Shown here: piece by piece, positions 7,715-13,935 of the stretch
Position numbering within the stretch: position 1 is the first letter of the stretch
Layout of the letters: each line of letters opens with the position of its first letter
Assembly: GCA_937877465.1 (NCBI GenBank)
Contig: CALFIT010000270.1
Span: 1-15,870, forward strand
Length of the DNA: 15,870 bases
Source of the DNA: an uncultured Bacteroidales bacterium
Lineage (GTDB): Bacteria; Bacteroidota; Bacteroidia; Bacteroidales; F082
Direction of reading: 5' to 3'
Position numbers and translations under genes: made by a program
The notes under the pieces: generated by a model
Told to the model about the DNA's origin: nothing
The model's database searches: none
Seen by the model: the letters and a program-made list of their open reading frames with translations, nothing else

Positions 7715-8323
7715 TTAGATTCCCAAATGCATCTTGATTCTTGACACCAAGATGTCGACCACCACGGGGCTTGAGCCGCGCGGCAGGATGATGTCGGCGG
7801 TGCGCTTGGTGGGTTCGATGAACTGCTGGTGCATGGGCTTGACGAAGGTCTGGTAGTGGCGCAGCACGTCCTCCCATGTGCGCCCGCGCTCGGCGATGTC
7901 GCGGCGGATGATGCGCATCAGACGCTCGTCGCCATCGGTATCCACAAACACCTTGATATCCATACGGTTACGAAGCTCCTCCTGCGTCAGCACCATGATG
8001 CCTTCCACGATGATGACCTCAGTGGGATGCACATAGATGACCTCTTGCGAACGCGCACAAGTGACATATGTGTAGATGGGCATGGGGATGGTCTCGCCTT
8101 TCTTCAAACGGTCGATGTGGTCGATGAGCAGGTCCCACTCGATGGCGTCGGGGTGGTCGAAGTTGATTTGCTTCTTCTCCTCAGGCGTCTTGTCGCCGTT
8201 GTCGAAGTAATAAGCGTCCTGCGAAATGACTGATACTGAGTTCTCTGGCAGCTGTTCAACCAGCTCCTTTACGACGGTGGTCTTTCCCGATCCCGAACCG
8301 CCTGCGATTCCAATGACTAACAT
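7715..8323 (-). CDS. udk: Uridine kinase
   Basis: 202 aa, close to the usual Udk length. It phosphorylates uridine and cytidine to UMP and CMP with ATP or GTP (pyrimidine salvage, cytoplasm). The P-loop GGSGSGKTT (8-16) is followed by the substrate-binding motif QDAYY, the acidic region NFDHPDAIEWD, the PIYTY segment, the Walker-B-like EGIMVL, and the lid region RRDIAERGRT. All are typical of uridine kinases and argue against the related phosphoribulokinases. The gene is transcribed alone from the divergent region it shares with the FMN-binding lipoprotein gene. Its leader contains a heptad repeat array. Confidence 0.96.
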   Translation of the reverse strand: MLVIGIAGGSGSGKTTVVKELVEQLPENSVSVISQDAYYFDNGDKTPEEKKQINFDHPDAIEWDLLIDHIDRLKKGETIPMPIYTYVTCARSQEVIYVHPTEVIIVEGIMVLTQEELRNRMDIKVFVDTDGDERLMRIIRRDIAERGRTWEDVLRHYQTFVKPMHQQFIEPTKRTADIILPRGSSPVVVDILVSRIKMHLGI

Positions 8324-8327
8324 TTTG

Positions 8328-8374
8328 TATAGTTTTAAGTTTATAGTTTTCAGTTATCAGTTAACTGCCAACTG
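8328..8374. repeat. Heptad repeat array (CAGTT/AACTG units) in the udk leader
   Basis: On the plus strand, degenerate AGTTTTA-like heptads lead into CAGTTAT, then the perfect palindrome CAGTTAACTG (8358-8367), then CCAACTG. The inner part has the form CAGTT-nn-CAGTTAACTG-nn-AACTG, so it can fold into a hairpin. The array lies between the putative udk -7 element (8384-8391) and the udk start codon, so it would be transcribed as the udk leader. It uses the same CAGTT/AACTG word as the longer array upstream of cvpA. Confidence 0.75.
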
Positions 8375-8383
8375 ATTTTGGCA

Positions 8384-8391
8384 CAAAGGTA
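8384..8391 (-). promoter_or_regulatory. Promoter -7 element for udk
   Basis: On the minus strand TACCTTTG matches TAnnTTTG. No clear TTG/TTTG -33 element is found 19-22 bases upstream, so only the -7 element is claimed. The implied leader is about 54 nt. Confidence 0.5.
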
Positions 8392-8423
8392 AGGTTTTTG
8401 TTGAATTGTTGGTTGTTTAATCG

Positions 8424-8453
8424 TTGAATCGTTCCAAATTTTGCCTAATTTTG
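8424..8453 (+). promoter_or_regulatory. Bacteroidota-type promoter for the FMN-binding lipoprotein gene
   Basis: TTG (8424-8426), a 19-nt spacer and TAATTTTG (8446-8453) give a good match to the Bacteroidota primary sigma-factor consensus. Transcription would start near 8460, about 18 nt before the ATG. The leader is A-rich without a Shine-Dalgarno, as is usual in this phylum. Confidence 0.7.
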
Positions 8454-8477
8454 CACGAAATTTAAAAAAGCAAAGTC

Positions 8478-8978
8478 ATGAACACCATCCAAAGAATCGC
8501 AGGAGGTCTGTTCGTTGCCGGTGCCTTGTGCTTGGGCAGCTGCAACCAAAGCGTCAAATGGCCTGCCCTTCCCGTCGAGGAAGTCGCGGAATATTTCGAC
8601 GATGCCGCCAAGACCAAGACCATCGACACGGCCTGTTACGAAATCCAGAACGCCAAGGGCGACAAGATCGGCACAGTGCTGTTTTCCTCGCCTTACTCCG
8701 ACCATGTCAGGGGCTTCAACGGCCCGACGCCCTTATTGATTGCCCTCGATGCCGAAGGTCGCATCAAGAACGTTGTTTTGCTTGAAAACCAAGAAACGCC
8801 GCGATTTGCGCAGCGTGTCGTCAACGGCGGCCTTTACGAGAGCTGGAACGGACTCACCGTCGACGAGGCGTTGGCCAAGGACGTGGATGCCGTCAGCGGC
8901 GCCACCTACACCTCCAACGGCGTGAAAGGCAGCCTGACAGCCCGCCTCAACGCCTACCAAAGACAGCTGAAGAAATAA
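8478..8978 (+). CDS. FMN-binding domain lipoprotein (RnfG/NqrC-like flavinylation domain)
   Basis: 166 aa. The N terminus is a lipoprotein signal ending LGSC, with lipidated Cys22, so the protein should be tethered outside the cytoplasmic membrane. The rest is one FMN-binding domain. The ApbE flavinylation motif D-x-x-S-G-A-T is present at Asp137-Thr143 (DAVSGATYTS), so Thr143 is the predicted covalent FMN site. This domain occurs in NqrC and RnfG and in many stand-alone extracytoplasmic electron carriers. No Rnf, Nqr or apbE gene is adjacent, so the electron partner is unknown. The gene has its own promoter and converges on rsmI with 5 bp between stops, leaving no room for a separate terminator. 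Confidence 0.88.
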   Translation: MNTIQRIAGGLFVAGALCLGSCNQSVKWPALPVEEVAEYFDDAAKTKTIDTACYEIQNAKGDKIGTVLFSSPYSDHVRGFNGPTPLLIALDAEGRIKNVVLLENQETPRFAQRVVNGGLYESWNGLTVDEALAKDVDAVSGATYTSNGVKGSLTARLNAYQRQLKK

Positions 8979-8983
8979 GGGAG

Positions 8984-9685
8984 TCACTCCTCGGAATCGT
9001 CGTCGGGCGTGGGTGCCACTGCCCCTTCAAGCACGATGACGATTTCGCCTTTGATGTCCTTTTGCGAGAAATGCCCGATGAGTTCCGACAAGGTGCCACG
9101 GGCGTTTTCTTCGTGGATTTTGGTCAGCTCGCGCGAAACGCACGCCTTCCTTTCGCCGCCGCACACCTCAGCCAACTGCTGCAAGGTCTTGAGCAGGCGG
9201 AATGGCGACTCGTATAAAATCGTGGTATACTGATAGTTGGCAATAGCCTGCAACTTGGTTTGACGGCCTTTCTTGTGGGGCAGGAAGCCCTCGAAGACGA
9301 ACTTCTCGGCGGGCAGTCCCGAGTTGACCAAGGCAGGCACAAACGCCGTAGGGCCAGGCAGGCACTCCACTTCGATGCCGCGCTTGACGCACTCGCGCAC
9401 CAAGAGGAAACCCGGGTCGGAGATGGCGGGCGTGCCCGCGTCGGTGACCAAGGCCAAGGTCTCGCCAGCCTCGATGCGGTCGGCGATGCGCTCCACCACC
9501 TGATGCTCGTTGCGGATGTGGAAGGCCGTCATGGGCTTGCTGATGTCGAGATGGCGCAGCAGGTTACCCGAAGTGCGCGTGTCCTCGGCCAAGATGCCGT
9601 CCACCTCCTTCAGGATGCGGATGGCCCGCAGGGTGATGTCCTCCAAGTTGCCGATCGGCGTGGGGACGAGATAGAGTTTCGACAT
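8984..9685 (-). CDS. rsmI: 16S rRNA (cytidine1402-2'-O)-methyltransferase
   Basis: 233 aa from the chosen ATG. RsmI uses S-adenosylmethionine to 2'-O-methylate C1402 of 16S rRNA, fine-tuning the ribosomal P site. The tetrapyrrole-methylase fold signatures are clear: VPTPIGNLEDIT (7-18), DTRTS (35-39), TDAGTPAISDPG (81-92), GPTA (111-114) and YESPFR (158-163). A TTG start at 9698-9700 would add five residues but overlap the upstream gene. The ATG at 9683-9685 leaves a 7-bp gap and begins right at the conserved part. It is probably co-transcribed with the upstream acidic-protein gene. The C-terminal tail is acidic (DDDSEE). Confidence 0.95.
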   Translation of the reverse strand: MSKLYLVPTPIGNLEDITLRAIRILKEVDGILAEDTRTSGNLLRHLDISKPMTAFHIRNEHQVVERIADRIEAGETLALVTDAGTPAISDPGFLLVRECVKRGIEVECLPGPTAFVPALVNSGLPAEKFVFEGFLPHKKGRQTKLQAIANYQYTTILYESPFRLLKTLQQLAEVCGGERKACVSRELTKIHEENARGTLSELIGHFSQKDIKGEIVIVLEGAVAPTPDDDSEE

Positions 9686-9692
9686 AGTTGGC

Positions 9693-10808
9693 TTATTCAA
9701 ACTTTCTGGAAATCAAGTCTTTGAGTTTCTGATAAGCCTCATTGCTGCTGTTCCACTGCAACTCGATTTTCAGCTCATTCAGGTAAATCAAGGCCCCGTT
9801 CAAGGTCTTGAGGTCGTTGAGGTTTTCGATGGACTTGTTGTATTTCTCCATGCTACCGCCAAACAACTCGTTGACAAACAAGAACTTGTCGTTGATTCCT
9901 ATGACCGACTTCAGGTCGCGGACGGGATTTTGCTGCAACTTGGCCGCCAACGAATGGTCTTCATGCATCATCTTCTCGCCCAAGGTCTCGGGCGTTGAAA
10001 GCTCAAAGTCGGCATCGTCGTTGTCGAAGAAGTCGGACATGCTGTCGGTGACTGGCTTCTCGTAGTCGAACCGCTGTTCGTCCTCCATTTCGGGCATTTC
10101 AAGGGGATTGTCCTTCACCAAGTCGTCGCCATGCACGCGGTCGCGCTCGGGAATCTCTTCCATGGGGATTTCCTCCACGACGTGTACCACTTTGCCGACA
10201 TTCTCCGCCACGGGCAACTCATCAGAAGGCGTCGTTTCCTCAGGTTGTTCATCTTTCCTTTCGGGGATGTCCTCGAAACGGAAGAAGAAGCCATACTCGT
10301 CGCCCAACGGACCGCCCTCTTTGGGGGCTTCCGTCGCCTCGTCAGGAACCGGAGCCGGCACTTCCTCGACCGGTTGCTCCACCTCAAAGGGGACATCGTC
10401 GGCTTCCAGCTCCTCCTCTTCAACCATTTTTTCTTCTTGATCTTCAACAGTTTGTTCCACCTCTTCAAAGGTTTCTTCTTGAACTTCAACAGGCGTTTCG
10501 TCTTCCTGCGGATCTTCGGGAACTTCGTCGGGTTGCGCTTCGGGCATTTCCTGGGTCATGCCACCGAAAAGCCCGGCAAGGGCGTCGGCATCAAACGGGA
10601 GGTCTTCCTCGTCGAAGGCCTCATCACCCAAATCGATGGAGCATAGCAGGTCGTAAAGTGTGTGCGTGCGGTTCATCAACACATCCAAATCGAGGAGTTC
10701 GAGGGCTTTCCCGTTTCTCAAAAGGTAATTAATTTGTTGGTATAACAAGCTGATTTCCTGCTTAATAGAAATCAATTTCTCTTTTTGATTCTCAAATTTT
10801 TCGTTCAT
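9693..10808 (-). CDS. Acidic protein of unknown function with conserved-looking ends
   Basis: 371 aa. I do not recognise a named family with confidence; it resembles hypothetical proteins seen in other Bacteroidales. The first 65 residues are predicted helical, probably partly coiled coil (MNEKFENQKEKLISIKQEIS). The middle (about 70-290) is low in complexity and very rich in Glu, Asp and Pro, so probably disordered. The last 75 residues form a compact, mixed domain including SVIGINDKFLFVNELFGGSM, the part most likely to be conserved. No signal peptide or membrane segment is seen, so it is presumably cytoplasmic. The ATG at 10806-10808 is preferred over a start 105 bp upstream, which would overlap the divergent tdk start. 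rsmI follows after 7 bp. Confidence 0.8.
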   Translation of the reverse strand: MNEKFENQKEKLISIKQEISLLYQQINYLLRNGKALELLDLDVLMNRTHTLYDLLCSIDLGDEAFDEEDLPFDADALAGLFGGMTQEMPEAQPDEVPEDPQEDETPVEVQEETFEEVEQTVEDQEEKMVEEEELEADDVPFEVEQPVEEVPAPVPDEATEAPKEGGPLGDEYGFFFRFEDIPERKDEQPEETTPSDELPVAENVGKVVHVVEEIPMEEIPERDRVHGDDLVKDNPLEMPEMEDEQRFDYEKPVTDSMSDFFDNDDADFELSTPETLGEKMMHEDHSLAAKLQQNPVRDLKSVIGINDKFLFVNELFGGSMEKYNKSIENLNDLKTLNGALIYLNELKIELQWNSSNEAYQKLKDLISRKFE

Positions 10809-10822
10809 ATCGGATTTATCTT

Positions 10823-10830
10823 TATTTTTG
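10823..10830 (+). promoter_or_regulatory. Possible promoter -7 element for tdk
   Basis: TATTTTTG fits TAnnTTTG in the 69-bp region between the divergent tdk and acidic-protein genes. The implied leader is about 40 nt. No convincing -33 element lies at the right distance, so support is limited. Confidence 0.4.
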
Positions 10831-10877
10831 CTCGTTTTGACGACGCTAAAGTACATAATTTTTTCGCTCTTACTGAC

Positions 10878-11468
10878 ATGTTTATTGAAAAAGATAGAAA
10901 TAATATCTCGCAAGGATGGATTGAAGTCATTTGTGGTTCCATGTTTTCGGGCAAGACCGAGGAGCTGATTCGCCGCCTAAAACGCGCCAAAATCGCCAAG
11001 CTGAAGGTGGAGATCTTCAAGCCGGGTGTCGACACGCGCTATAGCGAGGAGGATGTGGTATCGCACGATGCCACGGCCTTGCACTCCATCCCCGTCGAGA
11101 GTGCGCAAGAGATTTTGTTTTACGCCACCGATGTTGACGTGATTGGCATCGACGAAGCGCAATTCCTTGACGATGAGCTGCCTAACGTGTGTCAGCAATT
11201 GGCCAACCAAGGCGTGCGCGTCATCATTGCGGGCTTGGACATGGACTTCATGGGCAATCCTTTCGGCCCCATGCCCAAGTTGATGGCCATCGCCGAAGAC
11301 GTCACCAAGGTGCACGCCATCTGTGTGCGTTGCGGCAGCCAAGCGCAATATTCGCACCGCATCATCGCAGGCGAAAAATTGGTAGTGCTCGGTGAGACAG
11401 AGAGTTATGAGCCTTTATGTCGAGCCTGTTACCTCAAAGCACGTCAGGAGCGGGCCAACGAACAGTAG
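10878..11468 (+). CDS. tdk: Thymidine kinase (type II)
   Basis: 196 aa. It phosphorylates thymidine to dTMP with ATP (pyrimidine salvage). The P-loop GSMFSGKT (20-27) follows WIEVI. The Walker B/catalytic segment is DEAQF (92-96, catalytic Glu93). The lasso-region zinc site is complete, with Cys149, Cys152, Cys181 and Cys184. The sequence closely follows what I know of Bacteroides Tdk (EVICGSMFSGKTEELIRR, AGLDMDF.GNPFGPMP). A start 93 bp upstream is possible but would overlap the divergent gene; the ATG at 10878 gives the normal length. The last 35 bp overlap the 3' end of cvpA on the other strand. Confidence 0.96.
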   Translation: MFIEKDRNNISQGWIEVICGSMFSGKTEELIRRLKRAKIAKLKVEIFKPGVDTRYSEEDVVSHDATALHSIPVESAQEILFYATDVDVIGIDEAQFLDDELPNVCQQLANQGVRVIIAGLDMDFMGNPFGPMPKLMAIAEDVTKVHAICVRCGSQAQYSHRIIAGEKLVVLGETESYEPLCRACYLKARQERANEQ

Positions 11469-12021
11469 TATTGTCTTGCTCCGTCGCCTTATCCTCCGAA
11501 GGCGCTGTTTCTTCCTGTTGCAGTTGTTCTTTTGCGAAATCCTTCACCAAGTCGAAGCCTTTATATAGATAAGGTACGGTCATCTCTACATAAGGGAAGA
11601 GATAGGAATCTTTCTTTAGGTCGTCCTTGACTATCCCAAGCATCTGCAAATTATTGAATACCAACACAAAAGTGCTGCACAACAGCAATCCTTTGGCCGC
11701 TCCGAAAACGAAACCACCCAACTTGTTGAAGAACGTGAGGTTCATGGCGCGTACCGCCTTGGTGACCAAACGTCCGATGAGGTTGACCAAAATCACCAAG
11801 AGGATGAAAGTCAGCACGAAAGCGATGGTATTCAAGTATTTAGGGTCGATTTCCATGAAGTCCTTCAAATGCGCCGCCGTGAAGTCGGAGAAGTGCATCG
11901 CGCCATAGATGCCCACGCCGAAGGCCAACAAGGTGACCACTTCGATGATGAGGCCTTTGCGCCAGCCTCTCCAGCCGAAGAGGAACAGAACGATTGCTAT
12001 GATGAGGTCGAGATAGTTCAT
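11434..12021 (-). CDS. cvpA: CvpA family membrane protein
   Basis: 195 aa. Four hydrophobic segments (about 5-17, 23-42, 62-85 and 102-122) form the usual CvpA bundle, with the family-typical GWRGWRKG after the first and the GGFVFGAAKG stretch at 102-111. A hydrophilic C-terminal tail of about 45 residues follows. CvpA-family proteins were named for colicin V production in E. coli and occur widely; their molecular role is not settled, and envelope homeostasis has been suggested. The start codon directly abuts the heptad array, so no ordinary leader exists. The gene lies downstream of the M64 peptidase gene and ends inside tdk, tail to tail. Confidence 0.88.
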   Translation of the reverse strand: MNYLDLIIAIVLFLFGWRGWRKGLIIEVVTLLAFGVGIYGAMHFSDFTAAHLKDFMEIDPKYLNTIAFVLTFILLVILVNLIGRLVTKAVRAMNLTFFNKLGGFVFGAAKGLLLCSTFVLVFNNLQMLGIVKDDLKKDSYLFPYVEMTVPYLYKGFDLVKDFAKEQLQQEETAPSEDKATEQDNTTVRWPAPDVL

Positions 12022-12110
12022 CAGTTGTTCAGTTGTTCAGTTTGCAGTTTTCAGTTTTCAGTTTGCAGTTGTTCAGTTAACTGTCAACTGCTAACTGCCA
12101 ACTGGTAACT
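12022..12110. repeat. Heptad/octad repeat array (CAGTT and AACTG units) between the M64 gene and cvpA
   Basis: The array fills the whole gap. On the plus strand seven CAGTTnn(n) units (12022-12073) lead to a perfect palindrome CAGTTAACTG (12074-12083), then TCAACTG, CTAACTG, CCAACTG and GTAACT. Direct repeats on the left are therefore inverted relative to those on the right, with the pivot off-centre. The stop codon of the M64 gene (12109-12111) falls at its right end, and the cvpA start codon touches its left end. Periodicity is 7 nt with some 8-nt units. Confidence 0.88.
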
Positions 12111-13377
12111 ACTCACTATAATAAAGAATCATCCGCTCGATGGCGCGTTGGCAGACGGGGCAGAAGTCGTGGCCGTTGAAGGTCTTCATCAGGCAGTCCA
12201 TGTGGGGGCTATAGACGCCTTCAGGTTCGTAGCCACCGCCTTCAAACACGCCAATTGTGTTTTCGTATTTCTTCTCGCGCGGCGTGGGGATGGGCGTTTT
12301 CTTGTCCATCATGTCCTTCCATTTCGCGTCGAAGTCGACGAGCGTCGTGAGGTTGGGTTCCCAAGGCTCAAGGTCGTTGTTGTACATGTCGCCGTAAGTG
12401 TCGTCGTTGTAGTATTCGTCGGCCAATCCCGCGAAGCCGTGTCCGAACTCGTGGATGATGACATCGCTCGAAAAGCCGTTGCTGCTCGCGCTGGAGCAAT
12501 AGAAGTTGTAGATGCCTCCCCCACCGTATTTCTCGGTGTTCATCAAAATATAGATTTGGTCGTAGGGCACCTGACCGGCCAGGTCGCGGATGTCGCGGTT
12601 GTCGGTGCTCATGCAGTAGCGCTCGCTGTCGAAGGTCCAGAAGCTGAAGCGCATGGCGGTGTTCTTGTAGATGCGGTCGCCGGGCATGGTGCAGCCGCTC
12701 TCCTCGGAAGGCACCATCACGCCACGGATGTTGAAGCTCTCGCGGTAGCGGTCGTAGGGCGCGTAGCTGAACATGCTCTCCACGAAGAAGTCGCAGTCCT
12801 TGAGGAACTTGCCCATCTCGGCTTGCGTGTAGCCTTCGGGAAGTATCACAATGTCAACGGCTTTGGTGATATCCTTGTTGCCGATCCATGCCTCATAGAC
12901 GGGCAGGTGGAGGTTGTCGTAGTCGCGGATGAAATAGTCGTCGGGGCTGACGGTGAAGCGCATCCCTTCCTTCAGTTCGCCTTCCCAAGTCTTGTAGCAC
13001 AAGGCGATGTCGATCTTCACCTTGGGGAAAGGCACGATGACCGACTCGTCGAAGGTCTTGGTGACGCGGAAGGCCTCGTCGGTGGTCTGCCATTCGCCGT
13101 AAAGGTTTTGGTAGCCCTTGGAAAAAAACAGGTGTTCCGTTCCGGCCTCATAGACCTTGACGATATAGCTGCCAAACTCAAGGTTGTCGATGAGGTTGGT
13201 CTTCGAGCCGCTCCAATAGGGTTCTCGGATGAGTTCCTTGAGCGAGTAGGTGGTCGTGTTGTGGTTGCCGGTCAAGCAATAGTCGACGCGCAGCGAGGCA
13301 TCGGTGAAGTAGTTGTCGAATTGCGCCCAGGCCATCATGGGCAACAGGGCGAAGAGGAATAGCAAATGTTTTTTCAT
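12109..13377 (-). CDS. Secreted M64 family metallopeptidase
   Basis: 422 aa. A clear signal peptide (MKKHLLFLFALLPMMAWA, cleavage after Ala18) sends it out of the cytoplasm. An N-terminal beta-rich domain (about 20-160) precedes the catalytic domain (about 165-415). The zinc site H309-E-F-G-H313 extends into GLADEY (317-322), the M64 pattern HExGHxxxGLxDEY, with Glu310 as the general base. The family is named after a Clostridium IgA protease, but most Bacteroidota members have unknown substrates, so IgA cleavage should not be assumed. A C-terminal pair of cysteines (CPVC) is present. No T9SS C-terminal sorting domain is visible. cvpA follows across the repeat array. Confidence 0.93.
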   Translation of the reverse strand: MKKHLLFLFALLPMMAWAQFDNYFTDASLRVDYCLTGNHNTTTYSLKELIREPYWSGSKTNLIDNLEFGSYIVKVYEAGTEHLFFSKGYQNLYGEWQTTDEAFRVTKTFDESVIVPFPKVKIDIALCYKTWEGELKEGMRFTVSPDDYFIRDYDNLHLPVYEAWIGNKDITKAVDIVILPEGYTQAEMGKFLKDCDFFVESMFSYAPYDRYRESFNIRGVMVPSEESGCTMPGDRIYKNTAMRFSFWTFDSERYCMSTDNRDIRDLAGQVPYDQIYILMNTEKYGGGGIYNFYCSSASSNGFSSDVIIHEFGHGFAGLADEYYNDDTYGDMYNNDLEPWEPNLTTLVDFDAKWKDMMDKKTPIPTPREKKYENTIGVFEGGGYEPEGVYSPHMDCLMKTFNGHDFCPVCQRAIERMILYYSE

Positions 13378-13393
13378 GGCATGATATTTTGCA

Positions 13394-13401
13394 CAAAGAT
13401 A
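13394..13401 (-). promoter_or_regulatory. Promoter -7 element for the M64 peptidase gene
   Basis: On the minus strand TATCTTTG matches TAnnTTTG, 16 bases before the start codon, giving a leader of only about 10 nt. No good -33 element is visible. Confidence 0.5.
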
Positions 13402-13444
13402 GAAATTATTTCATTAAGGTTGGTTGAATCTTCAGTTTAAGTTA

Positions 13445-13509
13445 GGCCTTATAAGGCATGTCATTCCTTGCAAGGGCTGGCGGGTATGGAATCTATGGCT
13501 TATAAGGCC
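13445..13509 (-). repeat. Palindromic repeat, copy C (inverted and diverged)
   Basis: A 15-bp outer stem (13445-13459 with 13495-13509) carries a single G-G mismatch at 13456/13498. Read on the minus strand it continues as AG, ATTCC, a 20-nt loop, GGAAT, GAC, the same architecture as copies A and B. The outer stem sequence is different and longer, and the left arm contains the perfect palindrome GCCTTATAAGGC (13446-13457). The loop is mostly unlike those of A and B but is exactly the same length. It lies inverted relative to copy A, 28 bp away. Confidence 0.8.
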
Positions 13510-13537
13510 GGCTTGAAAGGTTTTTAATCACCATGCC

Positions 13538-13590
13538 GCCTCCCATAGATCCCATTCGCACATGCCTCGGCAAGGGATGACATGGGAGGC
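13538..13590 (+). repeat. Palindromic repeat, copy A
   Basis: 53 nt: a 9-bp outer stem GCCTCCCAT/ATGGGAGGC (13538-13546, 13582-13590), then AG on one side and GAC on the other, a 5-bp inner stem ATCCC/GGGAT (13549-13553, 13574-13578) and a 20-nt loop beginning ATTCGCACAT. It aligns without gaps to copy B at 13936. No T tract follows, so it is not a standard terminator. It lies 9 bp after the GIY-YIG gene. Confidence 0.88.
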
Positions 13591-13599
13591 TAAGTTTTA

Positions 13600-13878
13600 C
13601 TACTCTAATAAATCTATTCTTAGTGGATTCATTGTATCAATCAATTCTTCCTTAGCCGCTCTAGTCATGTTCTTGATTTGTTTTTCCCTCGCAATCGCCT
13701 GATCAACCAGCCCAAACTCCTCAAAGTAAACCAGTTTATGGCATTTATACTTTGCCGTAAACACAGATCCTTTGCCTTCCTTATGCTCGCCAACACGTCT
13801 TACCAAATCATTGGTAACGCCAGTATATAACGCCCTTCCATTGGCACTTTGCATCATATAAACCCAATACTTTTTCAT
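13600..13878 (-). CDS. Small GIY-YIG domain nuclease
   Basis: 92 aa, a stand-alone GIY-YIG catalytic domain. The two signature strands read WVY (5-7, GIY position) and YTG (18-20, YIG position). Arg27/Arg28, His32 and Glu65 (in AIAREKQIK) occupy the expected active-site and metal positions. The C-terminal helix and NPLRIDLLE follow the usual pattern of these small proteins, except that the common Trp after the lysine pair is Met. No DNA-binding domain is attached. Base composition is about 40 percent GC in sampled stretches, against 55-65 percent in neighbours, which suggests a different history. Palindromic repeats lie on both sides. Such genes are often annotated as UvrC-like or endonuclease proteins; the cellular role is unknown. 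Confidence 0.9.
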   Translation of the reverse strand: MKKYWVYMMQSANGRALYTGVTNDLVRRVGEHKEGKGSVFTAKYKCHKLVYFEEFGLVDQAIAREKQIKNMTRAAKEELIDTMNPLRIDLLE

Positions 13879-13906
13879 AATACCAATAGCATAATAATAA
13901 ACGGCA

Positions 13907-13914
13907 CAAAAATA
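13907..13914 (-). promoter_or_regulatory. Possible promoter -7 element for the GIY-YIG gene
   Basis: On the minus strand TATTTTTG matches TAnnTTTG, 28 bases before the start codon. No clear -33 element is present in the AT-rich stretch between it and repeat copy B. Confidence 0.45.
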
Positions 13915-13935
13915 GACAATTTATTGAATTGAACC

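Noticed and set aside
10785..10877. Upstream extension of tdk
   Set aside because: The extra residues are AT-rich, hydrophobic and unlike known Tdk N termini, and they overlap the divergent gene.
12022..12110. Repeat array as a CRISPR
   Set aside because: Units are 7-8 nt with no unique spacers and there are no cas genes.
12148..13362. Plus-strand open frame of 404 codons opposite the M64 peptidase gene
   Set aside because: The same kind of antisense shadow; composition is Val/Ala/His-biased and the minus-strand protein has a full catalytic motif and signal peptide.
13538..13590. Palindrome copy A as an ordinary intrinsic terminator for the GIY-YIG gene
   Set aside because: Neither strand has a following T tract, and the near-identical copy B lies upstream of the gene, so a dispersed repeat explains it better.
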